DNA of 64,000 bases, taken from the NCBI RefSeq assembly GCF_900104795.1, contig NZ_FNTG01000001.1, positions 4,588,001-4,652,000 on the forward strand. The letters are read 5' to 3'. Origin of the DNA: Burkholderia sp. WP9 (GTDB lineage Bacteria; Pseudomonadota; Gammaproteobacteria; Burkholderiales; Burkholderiaceae). Of the stretch, positions 29,322-38,609 are shown one piece after another; the stretch's first letter is position 1, and the number at the start of each line of letters is the position of its first letter. Both the position numbers and the translations under genes were made by a program. The notes under the pieces are model-generated. The model was not told the DNA's origin and did no database searches. It saw only the letters and a program-made list of their open reading frames with translations.

Positions 29322-29824
29322 GCCTCTTCCTCTTCGTCTTCTTCTTCCTCGTCATCGCCGCCGAGTTGTTCGAGCGCGACGGCGAGATTCGCCATTTCGA
29401 CGGCCACGCGCGCTGCGTCGCGACCCTTTTCGGTCATGCGTGCAACCGCCTGTTCGTCGTTCTCGGTGGTCAGCACCGCGTTCGCAACCGGAATGCCAAA
29501 GTCGAGGCCGATGCGCGTGATGCCCGCGCCGCTTTCGTTCGACACCAGTTCGAAGTGGTACGTTTCGCCGCGAATCACCGCGCCGAGCGCGATCAGTGCG
29601 TCGAATTGCGCGCTTTCGGCGAGCTTTTGCAACGCCAGCGGGATTTCCAGCGCGCCCGGCACGGTGACCAGCAGCACGTCTTCGCCCGTCACGCCGAGGC
29701 GTTCGAGTTCTTCGATGCAGGAGTCCGCGAGGCCGTTGCAAACGGGTTCGTTAAAGCGCGCCTGGACGATGCCGATACGCAGTCCGTCGCCGTCGAGATT
29801 CGGTTGGTATTGTCCGATTTCCAT
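29318..29824 (-). CDS. ribH: 6,7-dimethyl-8-ribityllumazine synthase
   Basis: A 168-residue enzyme. It condenses 5-amino-6-ribitylaminouracil with 3,4-dihydroxy-2-butanone 4-phosphate, the penultimate step of riboflavin synthesis, and usually forms 60-mer or decamer shells. Motifs [22 protein letters not shown] with the catalytic histidine, and NAVLTTEND are intact. The C-terminus ends in an unusual run of acidic residues ([12 protein letters not shown]) beyond the conserved fold. The start is the ATG at 29824. Confidence 0.96.
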   Translation of the reverse strand: MEIGQYQPNLDGDGLRIGIVQARFNEPVCNGLADSCIEELERLGVTGEDVLLVTVPGALEIPLALQKLAESAQFDALIALGAVIRGETYHFELVSNESGAGITRIGLDFGIPVANAVLTTENDEQAVARMTEKGRDAARVAVEMANLAVALEQLGGDDEEEEDEEEEA

Positions 29825-29873
29825 GAGAATTCCGTAGTGTTTTGAGTGGGCGCAAAGCGCGTGAATGGTCGGA

Positions 29874-31010
29874 TCAGCCTTGTTGCGGAGCCTGCGCGGT
29901 GCTGCCCGGCATCGGTACGAAGCCCGTGACTTCGAGACCGTAGCCCGACATGCTGCCCAGCTTGCGCGGGTTTGACAGCACCTGCATCTTGCCGACACCG
30001 AGCTCGCGCAGAATCTGCGCGCCGATGCCGTACGTCTTGAAGTCGACCGGCCGGCGTTTGAGTGCTTCCGCTCTTTCCTTCGAGTCGAACGCCTTGAAAA
30101 CGTCGATCAGATGGTCCTTCGAGTCGCCGCAGTTCAGCAGTACGATCACACCGCAGTCGCGTCTGGCGATCTCTTTCATGGCCGCGTCCAGCGTCCATGA
30201 GTGCGTGGATTCGCCCACTTCGAGCAGATCCAGCACCGACAGCGGCTCATGCACGCGCACCAGCGTGTCCTGATCCGCGCAGGGCGTGCCGCGCACCAGT
30301 GCGATATGCGGCTGGCCGCTCGGCTGGTCGAGATACATGACCGCGCGAAACGCGCCGTGCGCCGTCTGCATGGTGCGCTCGCAAATCCGTTCGACGATCG
30401 ACTCGGTGCGGCTGCGATAGTGGATCAGGTCCGCGATCGTGCCGATTTTCAGGCCGTGCTCTTTGGCGAATTCCAGCAGGTCCGGCAGGCGCGCCATCGT
30501 GCCGTCGTCGTTGATGACCTCGCAGATCACAGCGGCCGGCGTGAGGCCTGCCAGCGCGGTGAAGTCGCAGCCCGCCTCGGTGTGGCCGGCGCGCACGAGC
30601 ACGCCGCCGGGCTGGGCCATGATCGGGAACACGTGGCCGGGCTGCACGATGTGCTCGGCCTTGGTGTCCGGCGCGACCGCGGTGGCGATCGTGCGGGCGC
30701 GGTCGGCCGCCGAGATGCCGGTCGTGACGCCTTCAGCCGCTTCGATACTCACGGTGAACGCGGTGCCGTACTGGGTGCCGTTGCGGTAGGTCATGAGCGG
30801 CAGGTTCAGCAGCTTGCAGCGTTCCTGCGTGAGCGTCAGACAAATCAGGCCACGGCCGTAGCGGGCCATGAAGTTGATCGCTTCCGGCGTGACGAATTCG
30901 GCGGCGATCACGAGGTCGCCCTCGTTTTCGCGGTCTTCTTCGTCGACGAGGATCACCATCCGGCCGGCTTTCAGTTCGGCGATGATCTCTGGAGTGGAGG
31001 CGAGCGTCAT
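29874..31010 (-). CDS. ribBX: 3,4-dihydroxy-2-butanone 4-phosphate synthase fused to a degenerate GTP cyclohydrolase II domain (RibBX type)
   Basis: A 378-residue two-domain protein. Residues ~1-205 are a complete RibB domain that makes dihydroxybutanone phosphate from ribulose 5-phosphate; the acidic loop [10 protein letters not shown] and the GHTEAGCDF motif are intact. Residues ~210-370 resemble GTP cyclohydrolase II (RibA), but the three zinc cysteines expected after VRVH are absent: the region reads [18 protein letters not shown] instead of the usual Cys-containing loop. The second half is therefore unlikely to open GTP, and a separate ribA is expected elsewhere. This fits the RibBX variant known in Proteobacteria. 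Zinc-ligand loss is read directly; inactivity is inference. Confidence 0.92.
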   Translation of the reverse strand: MTLASTPEIIAELKAGRMVILVDEEDRENEGDLVIAAEFVTPEAINFMARYGRGLICLTLTQERCKLLNLPLMTYRNGTQYGTAFTVSIEAAEGVTTGISAADRARTIATAVAPDTKAEHIVQPGHVFPIMAQPGGVLVRAGHTEAGCDFTALAGLTPAAVICEVINDDGTMARLPDLLEFAKEHGLKIGTIADLIHYRSRTESIVERICERTMQTAHGAFRAVMYLDQPSGQPHIALVRGTPCADQDTLVRVHEPLSVLDLLEVGESTHSWTLDAAMKEIARRDCGVIVLLNCGDSKDHLIDVFKAFDSKERAEALKRRPVDFKTYGIGAQILRELGVGKMQVLSNPRKLGSMSGYGLEVTGFVPMPGSTAQAPQQG

Positions 31011-31210
31011 GTTGGCGAGAGTTTCGAAGAAAGCGCGTATTTTACGCCACGCGCGAGCCCAAGTCGCCTCCGCCGAACGGCATAGGCCGTTTGGCCGACT
31101 GGCGATGAGCCGTCCGACGTTGCTATGCTCGTTGAAAACGATAGACGCATGAACCGGCTGAAAGCGGCAGGGCGCCGCCGCCAGCCCATGCGTGGCCGGG
31201 CTTGCGGCCG

Positions 31211-31825
31211 TTATTTGGGCGCGTTCAGCATGCGCTCCACGTAGCGCGCGATCAGATCGATCTCCAGATTCACCTGTGTGCCTTCACGCAGACGCTTAAG
31301 CGCGGTCACTTCCACCGTGTGCGGAATCAGGTTGATCGAGAATTCGCAGCCGTCGTCGCGATCTTTAACCGAGTTGACGGTCAGACTCACGCCGTTGACA
31401 GTGATAGAACCTTTGTATGCCAGATAGCGGCCGATCTCGCGCGGCGCCAGCACGCGCAGTTCGTGCGATTCGCCGACCGGCGCGAAATGCGTGACCGTGC
31501 CGAGGCCGTCCACGTGTCCGGAAACGATATGGCCGCCGAGCCGGTCGTGCGCGCGCAGCGCCTTCTCGAGATTGACTTCGCCGGTTTCGCCGAGGCCCGC
31601 CGTGCAGTTCAGGCTTTCGCGCGACACGTCGACTTCGAACGAATGGCCGGTCTTGGCGACCACGGTCATGCAGGCGCCCTGGATCGTAATGCTGTCGCCG
31701 AGCTGCACGTCGCCGAGATCGAGGCCGCCGGCTTCGACGTTCAGGCGCACGCCCGCGTCGCCGTCCGTGCCGAGCGGCTTGACTGATTCAATGCGGCCCA
31801 CGGCCGCGACGATTCCTGTGAACAT
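31211..31825 (-). CDS. ribE: Riboflavin synthase, alpha chain
   Basis: A 204-residue protein made of two similar beta-barrel halves, each with a lumazine-binding repeat. It starts with the invariant MFTGIV; GACMTV in the first half is echoed by GVSLTVN in the second, and GGHIVSGHVDG joins them. It dismutates two lumazines into riboflavin and the pyrimidine substrate of RibH. It is 15 bp downstream of ribD on the same strand. The symbol follows the ribE usage; some genomes call it ribC. Confidence 0.95.
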   Translation of the reverse strand: MFTGIVAAVGRIESVKPLGTDGDAGVRLNVEAGGLDLGDVQLGDSITIQGACMTVVAKTGHSFEVDVSRESLNCTAGLGETGEVNLEKALRAHDRLGGHIVSGHVDGLGTVTHFAPVGESHELRVLAPREIGRYLAYKGSITVNGVSLTVNSVKDRDDGCEFSINLIPHTVEVTALKRLREGTQVNLEIDLIARYVERMLNAPK

Positions 31826-31840
31826 CGTGCTAATCCTTGA

Positions 31841-33022
31841 TCATTTCGAAACGGGTTGGGGCGCGGGATCGCTGCCGGGCTCGGGGTCGGGTTCAGGTGC
31901 CGACTCCGGCGCGGGCTCGGCCATGAAGCGCGCGAGAATCCGCAAATCGTCGCCGATCCGGTCGACCGCGTGGAAGTTCAGTTTGACGCGGGCCTCGAGT
32001 GTTTCGGGCGCGCCCAGACTGAACATGCTCATCGAATCCATGCCGAGCAGGCTCGGCGCGAGATATACCAGCAGTTCGTCGACACAGCCTTCGCGCAGCA
32101 GCGAGCCGTTCAGCTTGTAGCCTGCCTCGACGTGCAACTCGTTCACGTTGCGCTCGCCGAGTACTTTCAGCACTGCGGGCAGATCGACCTTGCCGGCCGG
32201 GTTCGCCAGTTGCACGATTTCGGCGCCGCGCTCACGCAACGCGGTGGCGCGCTCGGCATGGCGTTGATCGAGATTGCCGCAAAAGATCAGCGTCGGCGCA
32301 CCGGCCAGAATCTGCGCCTGTGGCGGCACATCGAGCTGGCTGTCGATCAATACGCGTTGTGGCTGGCGCGGCGTGTCGACGGCGCGCACCGTCATGCGCG
32401 GATCGTCTTCTCTCACTGTGCCGATGCCGGTCAGGATCGCCGACGCGCGAGCGCGCCAGGCGTGGCCGTCGGCGCGTGCCGCTTCGCCGGTAATCCATTG
32501 ACTGACGCCTGAAGGCAAGCCGGTGCGGCCGTCCAGCGAGGCCGCGACTTTCATGCGAACCCAAGGGCGGCCGCGGGTCATGCGCGAGACGAAGCCGATA
32601 TTCAATTCGTATGCTTCGGTGGCGAGCAGTCCGCAGCGCACTTCGATGCCGGCGTCGCGCAAGATGGCGAGGCCACGTCCGGATACGAGCGGATTGGGAT
32701 CTTCCATCGCCGCGACCACGCGCGCGACCTGAGCTTCGATCAGTGCGTTGACGCACGGCGGTGTGCGTCCGAAGTGACTGCATGGCTCAAGGGTCACGTA
32801 AGCCGTGGCGCCGCGCAGATCGTGACCGCGCGAGCGTGCATCTTTCAATGCGCGAATCTCGGCATGATCCTGACCGGCCGGTTGGGTGAAGCCTTCGCCG
32901 ATCACCTCGCCGTTCTTGACGAGCACGCAGCCGACCCGGGGATTCGGGTCGGTGGTGTACATGCCGCGCTTGGCCAACGCGAGCGCGCGTTCCATATGGA
33001 CGAAATCGGTTTGCGAAAACAT
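31841..33022 (-). CDS. ribD: Bifunctional diaminohydroxyphosphoribosylaminopyrimidine deaminase / uracil reductase
   Basis: A 393-residue enzyme for two steps of riboflavin synthesis. The N-terminal cytidine-deaminase-like domain (1-~145) has the zinc site His53 in HAE and Cys81/Cys90 in PCSHFGRTPPC. The NADPH-dependent reductase domain (~150-365) has SLDGRTG and the GIGTVREDDP motif. The last ~25 residues are a Pro/Glu/Asp tail made of repeated PEP- and DPEP-like units, outside the fold. No FMN riboswitch was found in the short gap upstream. Order on this strand is hemL, ribD, ribE, ribBX, ribH, nusB. Confidence 0.95.
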   Translation of the reverse strand: MFSQTDFVHMERALALAKRGMYTTDPNPRVGCVLVKNGEVIGEGFTQPAGQDHAEIRALKDARSRGHDLRGATAYVTLEPCSHFGRTPPCVNALIEAQVARVVAAMEDPNPLVSGRGLAILRDAGIEVRCGLLATEAYELNIGFVSRMTRGRPWVRMKVAASLDGRTGLPSGVSQWITGEAARADGHAWRARASAILTGIGTVREDDPRMTVRAVDTPRQPQRVLIDSQLDVPPQAQILAGAPTLIFCGNLDQRHAERATALRERGAEIVQLANPAGKVDLPAVLKVLGERNVNELHVEAGYKLNGSLLREGCVDELLVYLAPSLLGMDSMSMFSLGAPETLEARVKLNFHAVDRIGDDLRILARFMAEPAPESAPEPDPEPGSDPAPQPVSK

Positions 33023-33093
33023 CGGTGTCCGGTCGGGTACGGTGACTAGGCTGTCATGAGCTGCAGTTTTAACGATGCGTCGTCTCGCCGCGC

Positions 33094-34377
33094 TCAGGCC
33101 ACAAGCGAGGCGAACGCGCCGCGAGCGGCTTCGATCGTGGTGTCGACGATCGCGTCGTCGTGAACGATCGAAACGAAGCCCGCTTCATAGGCCGACGGCG
33201 CGAAGTACACGCCGGCGTCCAGCATCTTGTGGAAGAACGCGTTGAAACGCGGCACGTCGCTTTTCGTGACTTCGGCGAAGCTCGTCGGAATCGAATCCGT
33301 GAAGTAGAGGCCGAACATGCCGCCGAGCGAATCGGCTGCGAACGGCACCTTGGCTTCACGCGCGGCACCCGCGAGACCTTGCACGAGGCGCGTGGTGCGC
33401 GCGGCGAGCGAGTCGTAGAAGCCCGGTGCCTGGATCAGTTGCAATGTTTTCAGGCCGGCCGCCACCGCGATCGGGTTGCCCGACAGCGTGCCCGCCTGGT
33501 AGACGCCGCCGAGCGGCGCGAGGTGGGCCATGATGTCGCGCCGGCCGCCGAAAGCCGCCGCCGGCATGCCGCCGCCGATCACCTTGCCAAGACAGGTCAG
33601 ATCGGGCGTGATGCCATAGACCTCTTGCGCGCCGCCCAGGGCGACGCGGAAGCCGCACATCACTTCGTCGAAAATCAGCACCGAACCGTACTCGGTGCAC
33701 AGGCGTCGCAACGCTTGCAGGAACTCGGGCGTGGCGCGCACCAGATTCATATTGCCGGCCACCGGTTCGACGATCACCGAGGCGATCTCGTTGCCGAACG
33801 CCTTGAACGCTTCTTCGAGTTCGGCGACGTTGTTGTACTCGAGCACGGTAGTGTGCTTGGCGATATCCGCCGGCACACCCGCCGAAGTCGGATTGCCGAA
33901 GGTCAGCAGGCCCGAACCGGCCTTCACCAGCAGGCTGTCCGCATGGCCGTGATAGCAGCCCTCGAACTTGACGATACGGCTGCGGTTCGTGAAGCCGCGA
34001 GCGAGGCGCAGCGCGCTCATGGTCGCTTCGGTGCCGCTCGACACCATGCGCACCTGTTCGATGGAGGGCACCAGCTTGCAGATTTCCTCGGCGATTTCCA
34101 CTTCCGATTCGGTCGGCGCACCGAACGAAAAGCCGTTGCCCAGCACACGCTGCACGGCTTCGAGAACCTCCGGATGGACATGGCCTAGGATCATCGGGCC
34201 CCATGAGCCGATGTAGTCGATATAACGCTTGCCGTCCGCGTCCCAGAAGTAGGGGCCCTGCGCGCGCTCGATAAAGCGCGGCGTGCCGCCGACGGAGCGG
34301 AAAGCGCGGACCGGCGAGTTCACGCCGCCGGGAATGGTGCGTTGCGCGCGTTCGAAGAGGGTTTCGTTTTTTAACAT
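33094..34377 (-). CDS. hemL: Glutamate-1-semialdehyde 2,1-aminomutase
   Basis: A 427-residue fold-type I PLP enzyme that turns glutamate-1-semialdehyde into 5-aminolevulinate in the C5 pathway of tetrapyrrole synthesis. The Schiff-base lysine is Lys265 in [17 protein letters not shown], and the family gating loop [15 protein letters not shown] is present. Length is exactly standard. It lies 71 bp upstream of ribD on the same strand; whether both share a promoter is unclear. Confidence 0.97.
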   Translation of the reverse strand: MLKNETLFERAQRTIPGGVNSPVRAFRSVGGTPRFIERAQGPYFWDADGKRYIDYIGSWGPMILGHVHPEVLEAVQRVLGNGFSFGAPTESEVEIAEEICKLVPSIEQVRMVSSGTEATMSALRLARGFTNRSRIVKFEGCYHGHADSLLVKAGSGLLTFGNPTSAGVPADIAKHTTVLEYNNVAELEEAFKAFGNEIASVIVEPVAGNMNLVRATPEFLQALRRLCTEYGSVLIFDEVMCGFRVALGGAQEVYGITPDLTCLGKVIGGGMPAAAFGGRRDIMAHLAPLGGVYQAGTLSGNPIAVAAGLKTLQLIQAPGFYDSLAARTTRLVQGLAGAAREAKVPFAADSLGGMFGLYFTDSIPTSFAEVTKSDVPRFNAFFHKMLDAGVYFAPSAYEAGFVSIVHDDAIVDTTIEAARGAFASLVA

Positions 34378-34516
34378 GGCGATGACTGGAATTGGGGTTG
34401 CGCAGCGGCGCAGATCGCCTGTCGGCGAGTCGCGCGGCGCTGGGATAAGTGGAGAAATTGTACCGGAGTCAGCGTGAACAGGTTTCCCGCACGCGCTCGT
34501 GGCGCGTGCGGCTCTC

Positions 34517-35062
34517 TCAGCTTTTACGCGGGCCTTTGGTGGCTGCGCGCTTTTTCGCTGCCGCGTGAGCCGTGACCTTACTCGAATGGGTTGGGCCCGC
34601 CGGCGTATCGAACTTCGGCGGTTTGCGTTTGCCGGTCAGCTCCGCCCAGCGCTTTTCCAATGCGCCTTCGGCGATCGGCTTGATCACGGTGCCCGAACTC
34701 TGTGCGTCCCATGTCTGTACCGAGAAAGGATGCGTGCGCAACGTCTCGCGTGAGATCACCACGCCTTCGTGTGCATCGACCAGCCAGTCGTATACGAAGT
34801 CGATGCATAAACGGTAGCCCCGTTTCGTCGCCGCATCCGGAACCTCGTACGGTGCACGCGTCACATAACCGGAGCCGAAAATGCCCTTTGGTTCCTGCGC
34901 GACCCGATGCAGGAAGACTCGGTCGCCTGGCAGGATGCTGCGCGCAAATCCGCAGCCCCACACGTCAGCCACCGCGACGCCGGTAGAGACGCGTTTGGCC
35001 ACGTCGGGCAACTCGGGCCAGGGCCATTTTTTGGGGCTCCAGATCAGCAGGAATGCGGTCAT
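34517..35062 (-). CDS. EVE/PUA-like domain protein
   Basis: A 181-residue protein whose first ~145 residues look like an EVE-type PUA-fold domain. It opens [11 protein letters not shown], has [20 protein letters not shown] (core GDRVFLHR), then [12 protein letters not shown] and [10 protein letters not shown]. These domains bind modified bases in RNA or DNA, and some act as readers in restriction systems. Here the protein stands alone with no nuclease beside it. The last ~40 residues are a basic Lys/Ala/Pro tail that could bind nucleic acid. The function is unknown. Confidence 0.75.
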   Translation of the reverse strand: MTAFLLIWSPKKWPWPELPDVAKRVSTGVAVADVWGCGFARSILPGDRVFLHRVAQEPKGIFGSGYVTRAPYEVPDAATKRGYRLCIDFVYDWLVDAHEGVVISRETLRTHPFSVQTWDAQSSGTVIKPIAEGALEKRWAELTGKRKPPKFDTPAGPTHSSKVTAHAAAKKRAATKGPRKS

Positions 35063-35393
35063 CGCGGAATGAGCGGAATAGTGGGGAAGAGCGCCGCGAA
35101 CACTTGGAATTTGGCCGCAGCCGTTCAGGCGGCAGCATAGCCGATCGGCGGTGCGCCTGCCGTGCGTGGCCGATGTGCGGCGGGCTGCGCCGTGAGAAGT
35201 CCCCGTGGCCGCCTAACGACGTAACCGACCGGCTTCCTCGACGTGGCCGTACGCGACCCGCGCCCACCGTCGCCATCGTCCCCGAAGCCGCAGGCGGTTA
35301 ACCGTCGAGTACAATCGAGACCGTCAAGCTGCTGCTGTCCCCGTTTCACCTGTTGCGCTGCCGATGGCGGCGCGGCGCTTCATCTGGAATCCC

Positions 35394-36614
35394 ATGTCTC
35401 ACGTCACCAGAAGCCGGCCCGATGGCCGGCTGATTCTGTTGCTCGGCGCGCTCGCCGCGTGCGGGCCGATTTCGATCGATATGTATTTGCCGAGCCTGCC
35501 TACTATCGCGCAGGCATTCGCTATCAGCACCGGCGCCGCGCAGACCACGCTCACCAGCTTCATGTTCGGCTTTTCGATCGGCATGCTGCTCTACGGTCCG
35601 TTGTCGGATACGTATGGCCGCCGGCCGGTGCTGCTCGGCGGCATCGTCATGTATGCGCTGGCCAGCGTGGCCTGTGCAATGTCGTTCTCGATCGGTTCCC
35701 TGGTCACGTTCCGTTTCGTGCAGGCGCTGGGCGCGGGCGCGGCTTCGGTGCTGGCCCGAGCCATTGCACGCGACGCCCACGGTCCGACCGATGCCGCCCG
35801 CGTACTCTCGATGCTCGCCATCGTCACGTCGATCGGGCCGTTGCTTGCGCCGTTGATCGGCGGGCAGTTGTTGCTGCTCGGCGGCTGGCGTGTCGTCTTC
35901 GTCGCGCTGACGCTGTTCGGCACGGTGTGTGCGGTCACCGCGTTTCTCAAGGTGCCGGAAACGTGGCCGCGCGAGAAGCGCGCCCAGTCGGCGCTGCTGA
36001 AATCGTTCGGCGCGTATGGCAAGTTGTTGCGCGATCCGGTTGCGTGGGGGCTCATGCTGTGCGGCGGCATGGCGTTCGCGTCGATGTTCGCGTACATCAC
36101 GGCGACACCGTTCGTCTACATCGAGTATTTCCATGTGTCCGCGCAGCACTACGGGTTTTTGTTCGCGCTGAATATCGTCGGCATCATGTTCGGCAACTTC
36201 ATGAATACGCGACTCGTCGGCCGGCTTGGTTCGCTGCCGATCATATCGTTCGCCGCAACCGTGAGCTGCATTGCCTCGCTGTTTGTCTGTCTGGTATCGC
36301 TGACCGGGTGGGGCGGTCTGTGGTCGATCGTGTTCGGCCTGTTCTTCGTGGTCGGCGTGGTTGGTATTCTGTCGGCCAACTGCACGACCGATCTGATGCA
36401 CAGCTATCCGGTGAATGCAGGCGCCGCGGCCGCCGTGTTCGGCGCCGTCCAGTTGGCCCTCGGCGCCTTGTCGAGTCTCGCGGTTGGACTCTGGCAGGAC
36501 GGCTCGCCCAAAGGCATGGGCGTCACGGTGGGAGTGGCAGGGCTGCTCTGTTATCTCGGCCGGATCCTGGTTGTCAGGTGGCATGGAACCAAGGCGCCTG
36601 TCGCGGCCGTTTAA
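35394..36614 (+). CDS. Bcr/CflA-family multidrug MFS exporter
   Basis: A carrier of about 406 residues with twelve helices. The first helix region has the DHA1 signature LAACGPISIDMYLPSLPTI (centre SIDMYLPSLP). The inner loop after helix 2 is GPLSDTYGRRPVLL, the MFS motif A. The helix 5 antiporter motif SIGPLLAPLIGG is present. E. coli Bcr exports bicyclomycin and sulfonamides, and relatives export other drugs; the substrate here is not known. The ATG at 35394 is preferred to the in-frame upstream GTG/ATG because homology starts there. Confidence 0.9.
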   Translation: MSHVTRSRPDGRLILLLGALAACGPISIDMYLPSLPTIAQAFAISTGAAQTTLTSFMFGFSIGMLLYGPLSDTYGRRPVLLGGIVMYALASVACAMSFSIGSLVTFRFVQALGAGAASVLARAIARDAHGPTDAARVLSMLAIVTSIGPLLAPLIGGQLLLLGGWRVVFVALTLFGTVCAVTAFLKVPETWPREKRAQSALLKSFGAYGKLLRDPVAWGLMLCGGMAFASMFAYITATPFVYIEYFHVSAQHYGFLFALNIVGIMFGNFMNTRLVGRLGSLPIISFAATVSCIASLFVCLVSLTGWGGLWSIVFGLFFVVGVVGILSANCTTDLMHSYPVNAGAAAAVFGAVQLALGALSSLAVGLWQDGSPKGMGVTVGVAGLLCYLGRILVVRWHGTKAPVAAV

Positions 36615-36733
36615 AGGGCAATGAGGCGCGAACCGCGCGGCGTCTACGGAAAACACCAGGTGTTGCGTGCGCGCGACCGTGCGTTTCAATTTGCATTGCT
36701 ATGATGGAGCCACTGTTCCTCGGAGCGGCAATC

Positions 36734-36964
36734 ATGGCGATCAGAGATTTGATGAACGGCGAACGGCAACACGCTGCTTTCGCTGAAGCGCAGAAGCTGG
36801 CGGACAGCGGCGCCTATCACGATTACACGGACATCGAATACGTCTTGCGCTTTGATTACGGCTTGTCTGATGTATCGGCGCTGCTCGACAGCCAACTGAT
36901 GCATCGCGACCTGAATCGCCGTTGCGCGGATGCGCGGGAGAAACTCGAGATGCTCGGCGTGTGA
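36734..36964 (+). CDS. Small hypothetical protein (76 aa)
   Basis: A 76-residue, mostly helical, soluble protein beginning MAIRDLMNGERQHAAF. A CGGAG site lies about eight bases upstream of the ATG at 36734; ATGs at 36701 and 36704 are in frame but lack one. The composition is balanced, with many acidic and basic residues and one Cys. I do not recognise the family. It lies 119 bp after the Bcr-type gene, without a terminator between them. Confidence 0.6.
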   Translation: MAIRDLMNGERQHAAFAEAQKLADSGAYHDYTDIEYVLRFDYGLSDVSALLDSQLMHRDLNRRCADAREKLEMLGV

Positions 36965-37165
36965 TGCCCAACGCGTGACGTGGGCGGTCGAGCGGCTCTC
37001 GCATCGAGGTGTGCCAATCGTGTGAGGTGTTGTGCCGGAAACGGCCAGCGCTTGCACGTCGCATGATTTCTCGCGTCGTCGCTTCATCGCATAGGCGTAA
37101 TGGCATGCTCTCGCGCGAATGTGCCGCGTGCAGCGTCATGCGCCGTCACATCTGGAGTGGTCTTG

Positions 37166-37570
37166 ATGTCTGGTAGTCAACACGACTCGCATCTTCCGCG
37201 TACAGAAAATCCCGCTACGCTCTCCAAGCCGGGCGGTCATTACAGCCACGTCGCAATCGCGAATGGTTTCGTGTTCGTCTCGGGACAACTGCCGATCACC
37301 GCGCAAGGCGACAAGCTCTCCGAGGCTTCGTTCGAGGTTCAGGCCGAACAGGTGTTGGCCAATGTGCGAGCTGCGCTCGAAAGCGCGGGCAGTAGCATCG
37401 CGCAACTGGTGCAGGTGCGCGTCTACATCGTCGATGTCGAGCACTGGATGAGCTTCAATCAGATCTACGCGCGGTGGGCGGGCGAGGCTCGACCCGCACG
37501 TGCCGTCGTGCCGGTTCCTCAACTGCATTACGGTTTCAAGATCGAGGTCGAGGCGACCGCGCTGGTTTAG
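37166..37570 (+). CDS. RidA-family enamine/imine deaminase
   Basis: A 134-residue YjgF/YER057c/UK114 protein. Classic RidA speeds hydrolysis of 2-aminoacrylate and similar reactive enamines. The conserved arginine lies in ARPARAVVPVPQLHYG. The strand VFVSGQLPI and the late EVEATALV are also typical. The N-terminus is about ten residues longer than usual (SQHDSHLPRTENPATL). GGAG stands eight bases before the ATG at 37166. Several RidA subfamilies differ in substrate, so a precise role is not assigned. Confidence 0.87.
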   Translation: MSGSQHDSHLPRTENPATLSKPGGHYSHVAIANGFVFVSGQLPITAQGDKLSEASFEVQAEQVLANVRAALESAGSSIAQLVQVRVYIVDVEHWMSFNQIYARWAGEARPARAVVPVPQLHYGFKIEVEATALV

Positions 37571-37889
37571 GTGACGGCAAAACATCGGCAATGAGCGATA
37601 TCAAGCCGCGTGGTCGCTGAATCTTTCGACCGTGCGCGTGAAAGCGGGGCCTGCAACGGGTCCCGCAAGCAGACGAAATCGACAAAACGTTTGCGCAAAT
37701 CGGCTAACCGCCTGGTCATACCCGCACGCTCCACATGCCAAGGCCCGCGCCACATTGTTCGGCTGGTAGCAATTGTGATTTCACGCTATCGGCATAGAAA
37801 AAAGATAGGTCCCAACTAAACTCAATCTTGTCAGCGGCGCGCGTCTTAACCGGCGTGCGGCGCTCTTGAAACCGGATTGGGGATTCACC
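37571..37889. other. 319-bp intergenic stretch
   Basis: No gene is supported on either strand. A more AT-rich patch near 37795-37830 probably contains the promoter of the following exported protein; no terminator is clear. Confidence 0.5.
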
Positions 37890-38165
37890 ATGAAAAGCAA
37901 ACTTCTTGCGGCGTTGCTCATCGCAGTTACCGGCGCGATCGCTGCGCCCGCGTTCGCCAGCGGCTACGGGCCGGCGCCTTCCTATCGTCCTTCAGTCGGG
38001 GCTCCTGCTTCACAACGAGGCCAGAGCGCGCAAACCATTGCAGTGGAACGCAACGATGCGCTCGGTTCTGTCAGTGATTCGTATGGTGGTGTGGTGGCGC
38101 AAACATTCGCGTCGGGCAGTCGTCAACCTGACGTGGCGGTTGGTAGCGTGTACTCACGTCACTAA
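37890..38165 (+). CDS. Exported hypothetical protein (91 aa)
   Basis: A 91-residue precursor. The signal peptide is MKSKLLAALLIAVTGAIAAP with cleavage near AFA-SG. The mature ~68 residues are polar and glycine/serine rich with no cysteine and no recognised domain (for example SYGGVVAQTFASGSRQPD). Burkholderia genomes contain many such short periplasmic proteins of unknown role. It is followed 43 bp later by the superinfection-immunity-like gene on the same strand. Confidence 0.72.
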   Translation: MKSKLLAALLIAVTGAIAAPAFASGYGPAPSYRPSVGAPASQRGQSAQTIAVERNDALGSVSDSYGGVVAQTFASGSRQPDVAVGSVYSRH

Positions 38166-38208
38166 CTTGAGCGTGGTTTGCTGGCCAAGGCTGTAGCGAG
38201 GTGTCGAA

Positions 38209-38568
38209 ATGCTGAAGTTTATTGAAGGTGCCGCTTTGTTGGGTGCGCTGATGCTTTATCTGGTTCCATCCATGATTGCGGACGCCAGAGATCGGGAATA
38301 TGCCTTCGCGGTGACCATGGTGAACATCCTGCTCGGATGGACGGTTATCGGTTGGTTCGCTGCGCTGGTGTGGGCGCGGTATCCGGTCAGCGACCGTCGC
38401 TTGAAGCACTTCGCGAGACGGGCGCAACGCGCGGTCGCACGAGTCACCATCGATGCCATCGTTGCACGCGCTGAATGTCGTGGCAGTTCAATCCCGGTAT
38501 TCAATCCTCGCGTGGCGCCATTGGTTGCGCGCATTGCGGCAAACTGTCATCGCCATCCACGGGACTAG
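38209..38568 (+). CDS. Superinfection-immunity (Imm)-like membrane protein
   Basis: A 119-residue protein. Two hydrophobic helices (about residues 7-23 and 36-58) frame YLVPSMIADAR, and the second carries MVNILLGWTVIGWFAALVWA. The pair of motifs (Y-x-P-S/x-I-A and N-x-x-L-G-W-T-x-I-G-W) matches the family that includes phage T4 Imm, which blocks DNA entry of superinfecting phage. Chromosomal members are widespread and mostly untested. The C-terminal ~60 residues are basic (RRLKHFARRAQRAVAR) and probably cytoplasmic. A defence role is inference. Confidence 0.78.
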   Translation: MLKFIEGAALLGALMLYLVPSMIADARDREYAFAVTMVNILLGWTVIGWFAALVWARYPVSDRRLKHFARRAQRAVARVTIDAIVARAECRGSSIPVFNPRVAPLVARIAANCHRHPRD

Positions 38569-38609
38569 GTTTCTCCGTGTGGTCAAGCAATAGACGGCGC
38601 CAGCTTCTT

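Noticed and set aside
33023..33093. FMN riboswitch ahead of the rib genes
   Set aside because: I looked upstream of ribD and upstream of ribBX (31011-31210) for the conserved RFN boxes and found none. The gaps are also too short or too GC-rich in the wrong pattern.
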